Part shown: positions 22,490 to 34,214 of the stretch, one piece after another
Position numbering within the stretch: the first letter of the stretch is position 1
Layout of the letters: every line of letters begins with the position of its first letter
Assembly: GCA_916610825.1 (NCBI GenBank)
Contig: OU744449.1
Span: forward strand, 4,508,743-4,572,742
Reading direction: 5' to 3'
Source of the DNA: Haliclystus octoradiatus
Lineage: Eukaryota; Cnidaria; Staurozoa; Stauromedusae; Haliclystidae
Length of the DNA stretch: 64,000 bases
Program-made: the position numbers and the translations under genes
The notes under the pieces: model-generated
What the model was told of the DNA's origin: nothing
Databases searched by the model: none
Seen by the model: the letters and a program-made list of their open reading frames with translations, nothing else

Positions 22490-23506
22490 ATGTTTATTCT
22501 ATTGGCGTTATACATATTATTCATTATTTCTACAGAATTTCAATATTTTGTACTAGCAAAATCAACATGTAACATCAAATCTAAAGCGACGAATAAATCA
22601 TTATTTTACAAAAATTACGATTTCGTTGATAGATTATCAAACAGATCATATTGCAATGATTACAGAAGAGATATTGGGCAAAATATAACAACAATAAACT
22701 TATCGCGATTGGTCATACAGATGATGTCAGCGGGTCAAACTACTTCTCGAAGTTCAAGAATCGGCCGCAAAGTATTTGGCGTTGACAATCGTATGAGGGT
22801 TCCATCACAAACTTTAGCTCAAAAATTCCCATTTTCAGCAACAGTTTTAGTAAATAAGGGTTGCTCAGGCACGTTAATTTGGAAAAAACATGTTTTGACT
22901 GCAGCTCATTGCATACACGACGGAAAATCTCTTCGAAAAACTAGTGGTTTTAAAGTTGGTATATTAAATTCTAATAGTGAATTCCAATGGTTTAAAGTCA
23001 AGAAAGTATATCTACCACAATCGTGGTCACGAAAAATAGGCCTAGGTCAACTTGGTCATGATTATGCTGTGTTAGAATTATATCTGCCACATAATCGGAA
23101 ACATTTTATGCCACTTCTGAGTAGTTTAAAATCAAAACAGTTTGTTCAATTCGCTGGATTTCCGGCTGATAAACCGAAAAATCAAATGTGGTTCTCGTAT
23201 TGTCATGTTGTCGATCATACGAAAAATTTATTTTATAATCATTGCGATTCCGTAGCCGGTATGTCTGGTTCCGGTGTTTATGTATTCCGTAGGAATCCGG
23301 AAACTGGTGCTACATCAAGACGGCTTGTTGGTGTATTTTCATCGTTTGTGAAATGGAGGTCACGTGATGGTAAAGTGAAATTTGCTTCAAATGTTGCTAC
23401 AAAACTTACTTCGAAAAAAATACAACGTATATGCCATTGGATAGGCCTTGGACGTCGGTGTGAAATTCTTCACAAAACCTTACCGCTTGTTACAAATCAC
23501 GTTTAA
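22490..23506 (+). CDS. PRSS23-like secreted serine protease
   Basis: Single exon, 338 residues from the ATG at 22490. The N-terminus is hydrophobic (MFILLALYILFIISTEF), a signal peptide or signal anchor. The trypsin-like domain starts near residue 110. It has GCSGTLIWKKHVLTAAHCIH with the catalytic His at residue 140, HDYAVLEL with the Asp at 191 and AGMSGSGVYVF with the nucleophilic Ser at 259. The HVLTAAHCIHDGK block, FQW.(K/R)V, the C-terminal ICHWI and the lack of a GDSGGP motif match the PRSS23/PRSS35 group rather than digestive trypsins. PRSS35 has lost its Ser, but this protein keeps the full triad and should be active. The coding region is intronless, as in vertebrate PRSS23. The physiological substrate is unknown. 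A candidate poly(A) signal AATAAA is at ~23994. Confidence 0.93.
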   Translation: MFILLALYILFIISTEFQYFVLAKSTCNIKSKATNKSLFYKNYDFVDRLSNRSYCNDYRRDIGQNITTINLSRLVIQMMSAGQTTSRSSRIGRKVFGVDNRMRVPSQTLAQKFPFSATVLVNKGCSGTLIWKKHVLTAAHCIHDGKSLRKTSGFKVGILNSNSEFQWFKVKKVYLPQSWSRKIGLGQLGHDYAVLELYLPHNRKHFMPLLSSLKSKQFVQFAGFPADKPKNQMWFSYCHVVDHTKNLFYNHCDSVAGMSGSGVYVFRRNPETGATSRRLVGVFSSFVKWRSRDGKVKFASNVATKLTSKKIQRICHWIGLGRRCEILHKTLPLVTNHV

Positions 23507-24106
23507 GATTTCTAAAAATGATAGGATCGACGTTAAAACGGATTGAAAATAGGATTCAGAATCCAACTTGAAAATATTCCATCTGTAGAAAAAGTTTTGC
23601 AAACACAACTTATATATCAACTTATTTCAAGAAGTTTAAAGAAATTTATTGGACAGTTCATTGGATAATAATATAAATAATTGAAAATATAGTATTGTAA
23701 AGGCATAACTAAACGTGAGAAAAGAAATATTAATTTCACGAGTAACATTCATTCACTTGTGGTTAAAATATATTAATTAAATCATGTTATTCCTTTCCAT
23801 TTAATAATCCACCACACGGATTAAATATTCTATTTATAACGTAATTGAGATATAAATGTTGTCGTCTGTTGCGGTTTCCATGTGTGTTGACCATATAGAC
23901 AAGTGGAAAAAATGTGACCAAATATGAAAGCTATATAACTTCAAATGTTGTTTAATCCAGATCAGCTATGTCCAGATTAAATTGAATAATCAAAATAAAA
24001 CAGTAAACAACAGTTTGAAATGTCATTGCCTAAGAGATTATAACACTGTATAACTGATTACGTCATATACCAAACACGTGAACAATTCAAAGGCTCTTCA
24101 AACGTA

Positions 24107-24645
24107 TAGTTCATCATCATCATCATCATCATCTTTATTTATTTTCACTCGTATTCTACTGTTTAGCATAAATACAAAAACAGTTACCATTAAAAAGCAC
24201 GATATGTTTTACAGAATGACGATTACAGTTGTGCTATATCAGGCTTGGATTTTGTATTATATAGATAGATAGATATTAGTATATTTAAAGACATATAAAC
24301 AACTTGATACAGGGATTTCTAGGCTAATTAATTTTTTACAGTTTATAAGTATGATTCATTATAAGGTTGTTGATTCTTGATGTCTGACTGATTTTCATAA
24401 TACAAAAGGATATGTTCTATTTATAATTTTAGTCTATTTTTAATTTCTAATTTGTATTTTTCTTTGCGACAATTTTCTATTTGACTATATTTATTGAGGA
24501 GTGAAGCCCCACGGAAGGAAAACGTTCTTTTACCGCGGTCAGTAATTATTGAGGCTAGTAAATTCATATTCGTCCAGTAAATTTGGCTTAGGCTCAGTGT
24601 TCTCAATTCACAATTTGGTTTACTTGATTTAATAATGTCTGACAT
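24107..24645 (-). mobile_element. LINE 3' end, minus strand, with (TGA)n tail
   Basis: On the minus strand the frame ending near 24421 encodes an ORF2 C-terminus-like sequence (LSLSQIYWTNMN, TDRGKRTFSFRGASLLNKYS). It is followed by ~280 bp of 3' UTR and a (TGA)n tail at 24107-24133. It is 5'-truncated and not functional. A similar UTR/tail without coding sequence may be at 17401-17515. Confidence 0.65.
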
Positions 24646-25640
24646 ACTTTCGTAATTTATCGCATTAGTAATTATTTAATTTCACGAATTTAACCAACAG
24701 CGCTTGAAATTGATCTAATTATTAATTGATATAGATTGATTGATCAAGCGAACTTGAATTTTAGGTTACATAGCGTATTGTTTCTACTGTGTACATTTAA
24801 ATTTACAATTAAGACCTACCGGCTTTGAAATTGCATTACTTTACAGTATCATTCTTAACCGGCATGGGCAATGTTGTTGTTGTTGTTGTTACATTTATTT
24901 GCCAGTATACCAAAAGTACAAGGTGTATAGCAATTATTATACATTGTATCATAGTCATCATTTTCTATAATTATATCATTGTCATTATGATTATTTACAT
25001 ACTGTATCATATAATGTCACATGTCTATAAAATTGTGACTTGATTAATTATCGAAATTATTACAGAATTACGTTTTACTAATGGAGATAAGACTGTCATG
25101 CAATTGGGCAATAGTAATGTGTTATATCATATATGAGTACGGTCAGTTGAAGACACCTTGACCACCAGTTATAATTCGGATGTAATTCTCACACAAGAGT
25201 AATTTTTCAGAATAGAGCTATTTTCACCCCCAAGATAACGAACTAAAAAATTTTTTTACAAATTCTGTTACACCTCTTCAAACTTTGTACCAAAAACCCG
25301 ATTTTGTCTATGTTTTTGAACAAAATTAAGTTGAAAAACGATACAAACATATCACATTTATTGGTCTCGATTTCCTTGTTCCCGCAACCATATTTGATAA
25401 TTTTTTGTTCGTGCTGATATGAATGTTATGACTTGAAAATAGCATGGATAGGCACTGACTGAATCCCCGTTTTTATCTGGGATTGTGAAGCTTATCGGGT
25501 CTATCGGGTACTGAAGCTGAGAACGGTGATGGGGAAGCAACCAATCGATTCCCCACTACAAGGGCCTACGAGCCTATACTTCTGATCCGAAAGGCAACAG
25601 GTATTATAGCGATCGCCTAAATCTAAATATCAAACGAATA

Positions 25641-25797
25641 CAGTGAAACCTGTATGTAGCAGCCAGTTGACCACTATGTGGATGGACTTAATATACAGGG
25701 TTATTTCAATGAAAACGACTATACTTTAGACATACCAAGTGACCACTACGACAGGTGATCGCTGTATAGAGGTGACCTTTATATCAGGCTAGACGAT
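25641..25797. mobile_element. MITE family B copy, right end decayed
   Basis: It begins CAGTGAAACCTGTATGTAGC after a TA and contains gaccactacgacaggtgatc and gtatagaggtgacc. The right end aggctagacgatg is mutated. Confidence 0.75.
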
Positions 25798-26105
25798 GGT
25801 GAGTGCTGCAATGCCCATCCATAACGTACTGGATGAATCACAAGGGAATTAAAAAATAATTTTAGAAGCATGCTATGTCATGATATCATAATGTGCGGCA
25901 AGTGAGCAGCTGGGTCTTCGAATACTTAACAGTTATTGGACGAAGGCAAGGTGAATATCGGCTAATAACGACGGAAGTCTGCCTAGGTCAGCTAGAATTA
26001 AATACATGTGAAGTCTTGATTGCAAGCCCTTATATACATTGCTGCTGGTTTTAAGCTCTTAAACTACTAAAGTATACGCGTTACCTATAAGTACGCATAA
26101 AGTTC

Positions 26106-26545
26106 CGGCCAAATGATTTTTTATTTCGCCAACATCGCCGTAAAAATCCTGCGGATGTTGGCAGACTTATATATTCACTTGGCCACCATCACGATTTTGG
26201 CTTGTGTTGAATTTCACTATTATATTTTGAAGAGAAGTTCACAAATTTTGCCAACATCGTGAGTATCCTATTATTCTCAATGTTATTGGCAATTAAATGG
26301 CCAAATTACTTTTTTATTTTTACCATCGCCGATGAAAATATGAACCTTCTTCTTCTGATTGGTCAACAATGACGTAGAAAGTAAGTCGACTCAGGATTGG
26401 TGGACTTGATTGACTAGTCACCAACTCTTAAAATATCACATATATTAACGAAAATTAGTCATATGAAATCCTACCGATGTTGGCAAAATAAAAGTTGATT
26501 GACCATGCATGGCCACCCCCACGATGTTGGCGAAATACACAAAGT
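26106..26545. mobile_element. MITE family F (TTTCGCCAACATCG ends)
   Basis: Blocks of ggccaaatgattttttatttcgccaacatcg and its reverse complement (cgatgttggcgaaata) bracket the region, with internal copies, so at least two nested elements are likely. Relatives are at 32700-33160 and 33305-33500; those at 26340-26420 and 33050-33110 share the ctgattggtcaacaatgacgta block. Confidence 0.7.
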
Positions 26546-26994
26546 CACTTGACTTTTCAACTTCTTCTTGAACCACAACTTGAATTGATTAACTACGAAC
26601 AATAATTGTTTGCGGTGCGACTAATTCATTTTTTCAACACGGAACATATTAAAGATTGACTTGAGGGTCAAGGAATATCAACAAATGCAGATAAAGTTAG
26701 TAGGTCGTGTGTGGTCGATTTAAATGTTTTTGATGTAATTAAATCAACACCAATAGTTATTCATTCATTTAAAACGTTAAGTCCATGAAATTGATTATTT
26801 ATTAACAGAAATAAGATATCAATTAATAATTATATTATATTCAATAAGAAATTATCATATTATGATTGCTTAGTTCTGGTTGGTGAAAACATTACCACAT
26901 AGCCCTTGTTTTTGGCGCCACTAGCAAAGATGTAATCGCTATACGGTCGTGCCACGCCACTTTGATGAGTTTTAGTGATCCGCAAATCACAACT

Positions 26995-27052
26995 TAGCCT
27001 GCGTACCAGCCTCAAGGTTTCAGAAAAAACCTTAGGGCTGGTACGCAGGCTA
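26995..27052. mobile_element. 58-bp palindromic MITE family G with 9-bp duplication
   Basis: The ends are TAGCCTGCGTACCAGCC and GGCTGGTACGCAGGCTA. The flanks atcacaact (26986-26994) and atcacagct (27053-27061) match at 8 of 9 bases. A 9-bp duplication fits Mutator-type transposition. The sister copy at 35856-35932 has a perfect duplication. Confidence 0.85.
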
Positions 27053-27216
27053 ATCACAGCTACGTTGGACAGATATTTGTATTTGAAATTTGAAAATTCG
27101 AATTTTACCCTATATTACATATATATCTGAAAGACAAAATGCCACAACCCTGTCTTGTAAACCAAGGAAGTTAATTTACTCCTCCAAGGAGTTGTCCATC
27201 ACCGGAGAGAATATAG

Positions 27217-27400
27217 GATAGCTCAGATGGCAGAGCAATCGAACTTCTGATCTGATCACATGTGGTCGACTGTGGTTCAAATCCCCTTAAGTTCAACTCA
27301 GCCTTGACTTTATTCCAAATATCAAATGAGTACCATTATACCATCTTCTGACAGAGGATGGAGTAGTGCCGGATAATGGAATGGTTCAGATCCAAAGGAA
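27217..27400 (+). mobile_element. Second type of tRNA-derived SINE
   Basis: The tRNA-like head has A-box-like TAGCTCAGATGGCAGAGC and a B box GGTTCAAATCC (~27285). The body gaatattccaa-type and catcttctgacagagg words run to ~27400. The anticodon arm is not convincing and an unrelated body follows, so this is not called a functional tRNA. Confidence 0.6.
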
Positions 27401-27639
27401 ATTGCATGGACTGGTATTATATGTTAAATCTTCTCCAAAATTGTCATGTATTGTCTGATGTGCAAATTTTCCTAACAGTAGTTCGACTACTTCATCTATA
27501 TGCTCACCCAATCTTAATTTAACTTTACGATTGGATTTTCCATCCGGTCATTCTTTCACGTTTTCCCGTCACAAATTTTCCCGGTTTATTATTTTCCCAA
27601 ATCTAAATGCTTTTCATTCCATTACAAATTTTCTCGGTT

Positions 27640-28330
27640 TATTATTTTCCCAAATCTATGCGTTTCATTTGTGATACTTTGGAAGAACTGTAGGCAGGCA
27701 AAGCATAGGGATTGCTCTGCACAATATTTATCTTGTGGGATGTCTTGTTTAAGTCGATAGAGATTTTTGAATCGCTAATTCTCCGTCTATACGAAACATT
27801 GTTAAAATATACTTTTGAAGCATAGTGTGTTTCACCTAGATTTCTACTGTTTTGAGATTGTGGCAATCTCATGCTTCTAAGTGATGGTTCGGTGTAGTTG
27901 CTTATCTATAATTTTTGAATGTCCAATAAAGAGAAGTTGGGTCTCTTTACATGGATAAATAAAGAGTTTTGCTAATATCATGCTCAATATGTTCTGTAAA
28001 GTTAATTTCTTCAGTGGCAGACATAGAGTTGCATTGGATTCCTTTGGATGATAAGAGTAAAGTGGCTGTGTGTCATCTGCAAATTGAGTGTGTATCGTAT
28101 TGTCGATTACTAATAATAAATCATTGGCATGGATTATTTCAAAGATCGAACCCTGTGGAACATCCGTCGATAACGTAATTTGGTCAGAAGTCGTTTGTTT
28201 CACCCTCCCTATCTCTTGTCTTTCGTGCATTCATCCATTCCAGTGCACGTCCTAACAATTTTAGTTTTGTCAATAATATTTAGTGATTAATGCTATCAAA
28301 CGCCTCAATAAGTCCAGCAGTATTAGAACG
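27640..28330 (-). pseudogene. Decayed LINE reverse transcriptase, minus strand
   Basis: Reading the minus strand from ~28330 down gives EAFDSINH.ILLTKLKLLG (palm motif A region, one stop), then DVPQGSIFEIIHANDLL (motif B region) and QFADDTQPLYSYHP with FADD at the catalytic site. Downstream it degrades. Frameshifts and stops show it is dead. It differs from both other LINE types in the window. Confidence 0.8.
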
Positions 28331-28439
28331 GTAACTTGCCTGTCGTCTATAGCTTTAAAGTACATATACCAGATTTTGGGAGATTGATGCTTCAGATAGA
28401 AAAAACTTCTATTCAGACATGTACTCTTCTTGTGTTTAC

Positions 28440-29112
28440 GCTCTGCGCAATCAATAACCCTCCAAAAATACAGCCAAGTGACCCTGTTGGGCTATTTTTG
28501 TGTCTCACTCTTTTCCCGCCACTATGAGCCTGTTTATTTCCCACAAGGGGGTTTACACTGGAAAAAATTAAATATTTTACTTATTTGTCTCTCAAAGACC
28601 TCAACGATAAACGGCCAAACCGAATGAAAACTTGCTTTCAGAATGATCGATTCAGCGTTCAGTTCTCCGAAGTGTTTAAGCACTCTTTACGACTTTTCCT
28701 AGACAAAGGTATCTTAAATCACTATCGACTGTACAGAGAAAGTCAGCAGAGACTACTCGCAGCAATGATCCTATCTAGGCTAAGCCGTAAAGAGGTATAT
28801 CCGCTTGAAAAAAGTTCAAGTTTGGGTATTTTTTTACTTTAGAGACATATATCTCTTTTGCTGGATTAAAAACATTGATAAAAATATAATCAGCATATTG
28901 AGCTGAACGTTGAAATGATCATTCTGAAAGCAGATTTTCATTTGGATCAGCCGTTTTTTAATTAGAGACAAGAACATGAAACGTGAAGTGTTTTTTCCAG
29001 CATAAACCCTCTTATGAAAACCCTCCTTCCTTGTAGTGGCAAAAGAGCGACACATAAAATCGTCACCTTGACTGCATTTTGGAGGGGCCTTAATGATCGA
29101 GCAAAGCAAAAA
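28440..29112. repeat. Foldback element: inverted arms ~230 bp, spacer ~210 bp
   Basis: 28440-28672 and 28884-29112 are diverged reverse complements. Shared blocks include cctccaaaa.tacagccaa/g-tga, the gaaaacttgctttcagaatgat block and acgttcagctc. The arms keep partly open reading frames, but no protein was recognised. It may be a long-terminal-inverted-repeat DNA element. Confidence 0.7.
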
Positions 29113-29519
29113 AACATTCGAATAACATGTACGAATAGACATTTTTTCTCTGATCTGCGGTGTCAAGGTCGAGATGCTGAGACCAATAAAGAGCATTTAC
29201 AAATCATTGCCATTATTGAAAAGAGCCATCTTTTATCTAGAAGCGGAACAGTGGTACCAGCGACTTCGGTGGGAATTATTCGACAGGTTTGAATATTTAA
29301 TGATCTTTTTATTTTCTGCGTGATAAGATCTTGCAATGCATTCCAGAAAGAGTGGAGTTCTATAGCCAGATGATGCTTCTCAATAGGGAACCCTTCTGTA
29401 ATGATTACTTTCAGCTTACTGTACAGTATTGTACACCCTGTCTTTTCAAGCAGCTACAATGACTTTAGATTAATTGACGTCTTTCAATGCTGCATCAGCT
29501 GCCACTAACATGTCTAGCG

Positions 29520-30760
29520 CAACTTGATTGACTATAAAGTATGAGTTCTTGCATCTTTGCCCTCGTCTATATAGGCTCACTTGTTGGACACCTTGAAATA
29601 CATCAGCAACGATGTGTGCTATTCCAAGACGCCATACAGCAATCAGGCAGCATTTGTCGAGCTTTCTTTCAGACGGATGATGCGTGGAGTTGTCTCTTGA
29701 TCAAAACTCTTGTTTTTAATTATTGATATCAGTTGCTTGTGGCCAGTGACCAACTCAAAATGAAGTACAATGTACAAATAGTTTACATTTTTCAACAGCC
29801 AAAACAACAGCTAAAAGTTCTATTTCCGTTGCAGAATACTTCGTTCGGCAGGGACCAGTAAATGACTTCAACATTGATGCAAATACCATTCATCCTTGTC
29901 ATTGTCTTGCTGTCAGAGGGCGAATTCAAGGCCACGAGATTGTGTGCAGCATCAGTTTCTAATCATATAGCGCTATAATGGGTTAAAAGGTGTGGTGAGG
30001 AGGGTAGCGAACTTAAAGATGTAAATACTTCTTGCTGCTCATCTCCCAGAATAAAGGTACTTGGTGATACAAGTGCTTGAAGTGGGTCAGCTAATTCCTA
30101 CACAAGAGCTAAGATTTCAAATTGGCAGATGAAACCACAAAACCATCTTAAATCTTTTCGATTTGAAGGAATTGGGATTGATGCAAGGGCTTCTATTAGC
30201 TCTTGTGAAATGGCATATAGCCTTCTTTTTGATAACCACACAATTGTGTACTTCGTTGGACATCTTCGACAAATTTTAACATTTGCTATGTCTCTGAGGG
30301 CTTCATCCCCCATGCCGGCGATTATGTGCGTCCCCTACTAATATGAGACCCATGGAATTTTTCAAAAGTCGATTTGCCCCCCAAGGGGTGATAAATGCTG
30401 TTATAGCTCTTCACCCTTTTCATCTAAGGGTACCTTCTAGTTCTCATGACGTGCACCTAGGGTGGTAAATAAACACACCTATCCCGGATGGGATTTGCAA
30501 AACTTTTGTCTTAGCAGGAGTTTTCATCTGTACTCCGTGTGACCAACCTCGGTTTTCTCTAGGGACATCTTTATTTATTCCTTTTAGCATCATTTGAACT
30601 AATAGCTTTTTACTGGCTCTTATAAATGGAGAGTGATTCTGGGGGGCATTTGATAGCAATTTGAAAGAGTAACATTGTCTGGTAGTTCAATGCTTATTGG
30701 GGGTCCAGACATCGGTAGGAGAGGGCCATCAGAAGTAAATATATCTGAAAAGCCTGTCAA
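29520..30760 (-). pseudogene. Ty3/Gypsy-like pol relic (RT to RNase H), minus strand
   Basis: Read on the minus strand, the region passes from the approach to the reverse transcriptase (KKLLVQMMLKGINKDVP, 30600s) to the RT thumb (LASIPIPSNRKDLRWFCGF near 30150-30210) and its continuation (LQALVSPS...LGDEQQEVF near 30050). It then enters RNase H (KYSATEIELLAVVLAVEK near 29830), followed by FELVTGHKQLISIIKNKSFD and TPRIIRLKESS (29700s). Stops and frameshifts interrupt it and the catalytic RT core is missing, so it is a deleted, dead copy. No LTRs were confirmed. Confidence 0.82.
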
Positions 30761-30839
30761 AATTTTGTTTTAATGTTACCTGACTTGAATCTCTCTGAGT
30801 GGCTACTAAAGGGTTAGGAGAGCTTAGGGGTCCCAATGC

Positions 30840-31148
30840 TTGTAATGGGACCTTGGGTCTGTGCTATTCCGAATGTAATTGAATGATTAAGAGTAGTAAG
30901 AGTAGTAGAGTAGTACGAGGCAGTAAATACAACGTGATGATAGTATATGCAATACTATTAAACAGTAAGAAGGTAAGTAATATCAGTAAGACCACGCCAT
31001 TAGACACGTGCGTGTATTCTTGCTCGAGGGCGTAACTGAATGGGTTATATAAGAGGCTACATGTAAGTGAGACAGTAATCCCACAGGGTCAGTCTTTTCT
31101 TTGGGAATCAATTTGAGAGCAATAAAGCCTGCCGCAAGTTCTGCTTAA
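30840..31148 (+). mobile_element. Possible solo LTR
   Basis: A TG...CA segment has a TATA-like ttatataag (~31045) followed by AATAAA (~31122), the order expected of U3-R-U5. No target duplication or partner LTR was found, and the neighbouring pol relics point the other way. The boundaries are uncertain. Confidence 0.3.
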
Positions 31149-31169
31149 CAAAGGACGGGTTAGTTATTT

Positions 31170-31530
31170 CATTAAAATGTGTACTTTGGCTTTGTATTTA
31201 TGACAACATACCCATGCAAGTGACTCTAGAGAGAAAACCACTGAATGTTCATTTTCAGGCTGAAAGTCAACATCATTAGCTCCCTTTCATTGGTGGAGAT
31301 TTGTGAGTCCCATTGTGTCATACCCTGCCCCCTTATAAGGTAGCAAAATTGAATGTACTTGCTTGCTGTGATTTCTATGGGTGGTTTGTACACGATGAAT
31401 AGCATGGTTTGGAGTGAACAGTCATCAGTCAACAGTATCTACAGTCTTCGTCAATTTCCCCATGATTTCTCGCAGTACGGCATAATAATTTTTAACGCTT
31501 TCCAAATTCCTGCTGCTGTTGCATAATCAC
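31170..31530 (-). pseudogene. Second LTR-retrotransposon RNase H fragment, minus strand
   Basis: The minus strand encodes LLTDDCSLQTMLFIVYKPP, then MTQWDSQISTNERELMMLTF and SLKMNIQWFSL, followed after a stop by HGYVVINTKP. This matches the Ty3/Gypsy RNase H pattern, from the TDAS start through the NERELLALTF helix to TDHKP. It has stops and is short. It is separate from the relic at 29520-30760, because both contain the same RNase H helix. Confidence 0.7.
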
Positions 31531-31835
31531 ATTGAATAACGACGCGTCGGTCCACAAGTGAGTGGCGATGAATACAAAGATAATATTTTACTGCCTTAAT
31601 AATACCTCCACTGTTCTTTGAATGTTGATCTCAATAAACCCGGCGAGCATTTAAATAACATTCTTGATGTAGTCTCATCATCATTAAATCTTTCACAACA
31701 TACGTCAGACCAATGATTGAGTTATCTACGCCAGTCTGGAATCCCTATCTCATCAAGGACAAATATTTTTAGAAAACGTTCGGCGCTCTTTCACAAGATA
31801 TGTTTGTTTGAAAAATAATGCTTACCAACCCTATG

Positions 31836-32353
31836 TAGATCGTCTTACCTACGTCAACCTTGAGTCTCTAGAATCACGCCGCCTTAAGTTCGATCTACAC
31901 ATGGTCTTCAGAATTTTGAAAAACTAGATTGACTTGGCTTCAGATGAGTTTTTCACTATTAAATATTCTAAATACTCCTTGCGTGGACATTCACCGACGC
32001 TTCACCCAACTAAATCATTTAACTACGACTGTTTCAAACATTACTTTGCAAATAGAATAATCAAGCCATGGAACTCTCTCCCTGAAGAAGTTATATAATC
32101 TAATTCTTTAAAAGCATTTAAATATAAACTTAATCACGATAACTTATTACAGTTTTGTAACTATTTTCCATTGTCAGTTAATTATTTGTGATAACATAAC
32201 TTTCTAAACCTTATAATATTATGCTTTAATATATATTAAGCATTTTAAATTTTTAAAGGTTACACATAAGTGAGGATACATTTTAAAAATATCCTCCTCT
32301 GTTTCATTTGCCTGTTAGCCATTGTGCTACAAAATACATATGCATACATACAT
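31836..32353 (+). pseudogene. LINE 3' end, second copy of the (CATA)-tailed family
   Basis: It is closely similar to 19466-19951 along its length, including the 3' UTR words gtgaggatacatttaaaaatatcc and tgttagccattgtgctacaaaatac. It has an in-frame TAG where the other copy reads a Leu codon after RILKN, and a further stop near the ORF end. It is 5'-truncated and dead. Confidence 0.88.
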
Positions 32354-32699
32354 CTGATTTCCCTGCACGAAAATCTATCAATTCCATATCTCCAGGACTA
32401 TACGCATTGGCATACGTTTGGTTGTCTCTAAATTTGTTACTGAATTAGTAGAGCATTGATGGACATTTGAAGTTGGAGTTCCCGTATTCACGCTCTTGGA
32501 AGAATTTGTTAACGATCCACCCTGCAATCTTATGGCTTCCATCAACCGTCAACGCCTTTTGCATTTCTTGTGTCGAGCCATCATCATCGATAATCACATT
32601 TTTGTTTGCTAATAAAATACTGCAATAGTACAGCATTATGGAATCTTAAAGACGAGATAAGTACAATCGACCAAACATCATGATAACTTGTGGAAAGCC

Positions 32700-33500
32700 C
32701 TGGCCAAACGACTTTTTTTTATTTCGCCAACATCTTGAGGGTGGCCAAACGACTTTTTATTTCGCTAACATTGATAGGATTGTATAAATTGAGAGGTTCT
32801 TAATTTCGACTTCATTATACTTAGTAGCGACAAATAAAACACACGATAATCTGCAACGGTTTCGATTTATTCTTAAATCATCGTCAGGCAAGTGAAAGAG
32901 AGAGAGAACAGGTTTTACATCGTATTTATAGTTATATTTTATTTATTTATTTATTCATCGTATTTATAGTTAGATTGTATAAGTAGATAGGATTCATATA
33001 GAATTCATTTTCGCCAACAGCGGTTGATATTTCGAGGGTTGGTAACGAGTCAATCGACTCTGCCAATGCTGAGTTACGTAATTGTTGACCAATCAGAAGA
33101 AGGCAAATCATATCGATCCGATGTTGGCGAAAATAAAAATGTTATTTGGCCATTTCGCCAACATCGGTAAGGATTTCTTAGAGAACAATAGTGCGGAACA
33201 AACACATCGGATAGTCAAGGATGTGCCTGGTGTAGCAATAAGTTCGGATATTTCTTGCCCTCGTTCATATCTCTGGATAATGTGAATGCCTTCAAATTAC
33301 AAAAGATTGTTTTTATTTCGACAAAATCGGTAGGATTTATTCTATTCCATTTTCGTAAACACCAGTCATATTTTGAGGGGCGGTGACTAGTCAATCGAGC
33401 ACACCAATACCGAGTCGAGCTATCTCATTGTCGATCAATGTCGGCTCACTATATATACTGTATCACCGATGTTGGCGAAATAAAAAGTAATTTGGCATCC
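32700..33500. repeat. Cluster of MITE family F copies
   Basis: Several tttcgccaacatcg/cgatgttggcgaaa blocks occur at ~32720, 32755, 33010, 33120, 33155, 33320 and 33470, making at least two overlapping elements (32700-33160 and 33305-33500). No gene was recognised; a short open frame at 33082-33285 is made of repeat sequence. Confidence 0.7.
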
Positions 33501-34055
33501 GTGTTTCGCAAGGACTTAATAATCCAAATTTAGTTTGAAATCATTTTGTAAAACATGTTTTGAAAGGCCAGCAGAATACTTTTTAGGTTCGGACAAAATA
33601 TGAAAATGTCTCAAATCAATCATATATTGAAGAATTCCCTTGTGCTATAAATAGAACCTCGACATATCAGCCTGGGACATCTGTTTAAGATCGACCTATA
33701 TCGATTTGGAGGCAATCTTACTAATATTTCTAATGCAATGCTGTTCCACGATCCACTTGTATAAACAGTGTACACATTATTAATAGAATACTACGGCTGC
33801 GGGATTTCTATACCCGATAGCCATCCCAGCGTGGTGATTTTCGTACCGTTTAGGCCTTTGGATTACACTATACCAAAGTAATTCGGTATGCGAGGGTTCC
33901 CTTTGCCGAAAAAAATCTACTCTGCTGCGAGCGAGAGGTAAGCATTAATCTTGTATGTCTTTACTGCCAAGCGTCGAATGTAATCGATCGAATCGAATCC
34001 AGTGCTGATGCAATCACGTTGCGGGTCACGTTGCCATGCACATATTTTGTTGCTG

Positions 34056-34214
34056 ATGAGCAGCTAACGAATTATTAAATGCGAGGTGGTTCAGTTTGTG
34101 TATTCGTCAGAGGGATGCTAGTGCATTCCAACAATCAATCCGATGTAATGGTCAGTCTGATGACACGATACTTATGCGGTACGATTTCTAACCGATATAG
34201 TGGAATCCTGTTAA
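34056..34214. repeat. Dispersed repeat family H
   Basis: The block from gcagctaacgaattat through gtgtattcgtcagaggg to cgatttctaaccgatatag recurs as the reverse complement at 60785-60955. The class is unknown. Confidence 0.65.
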
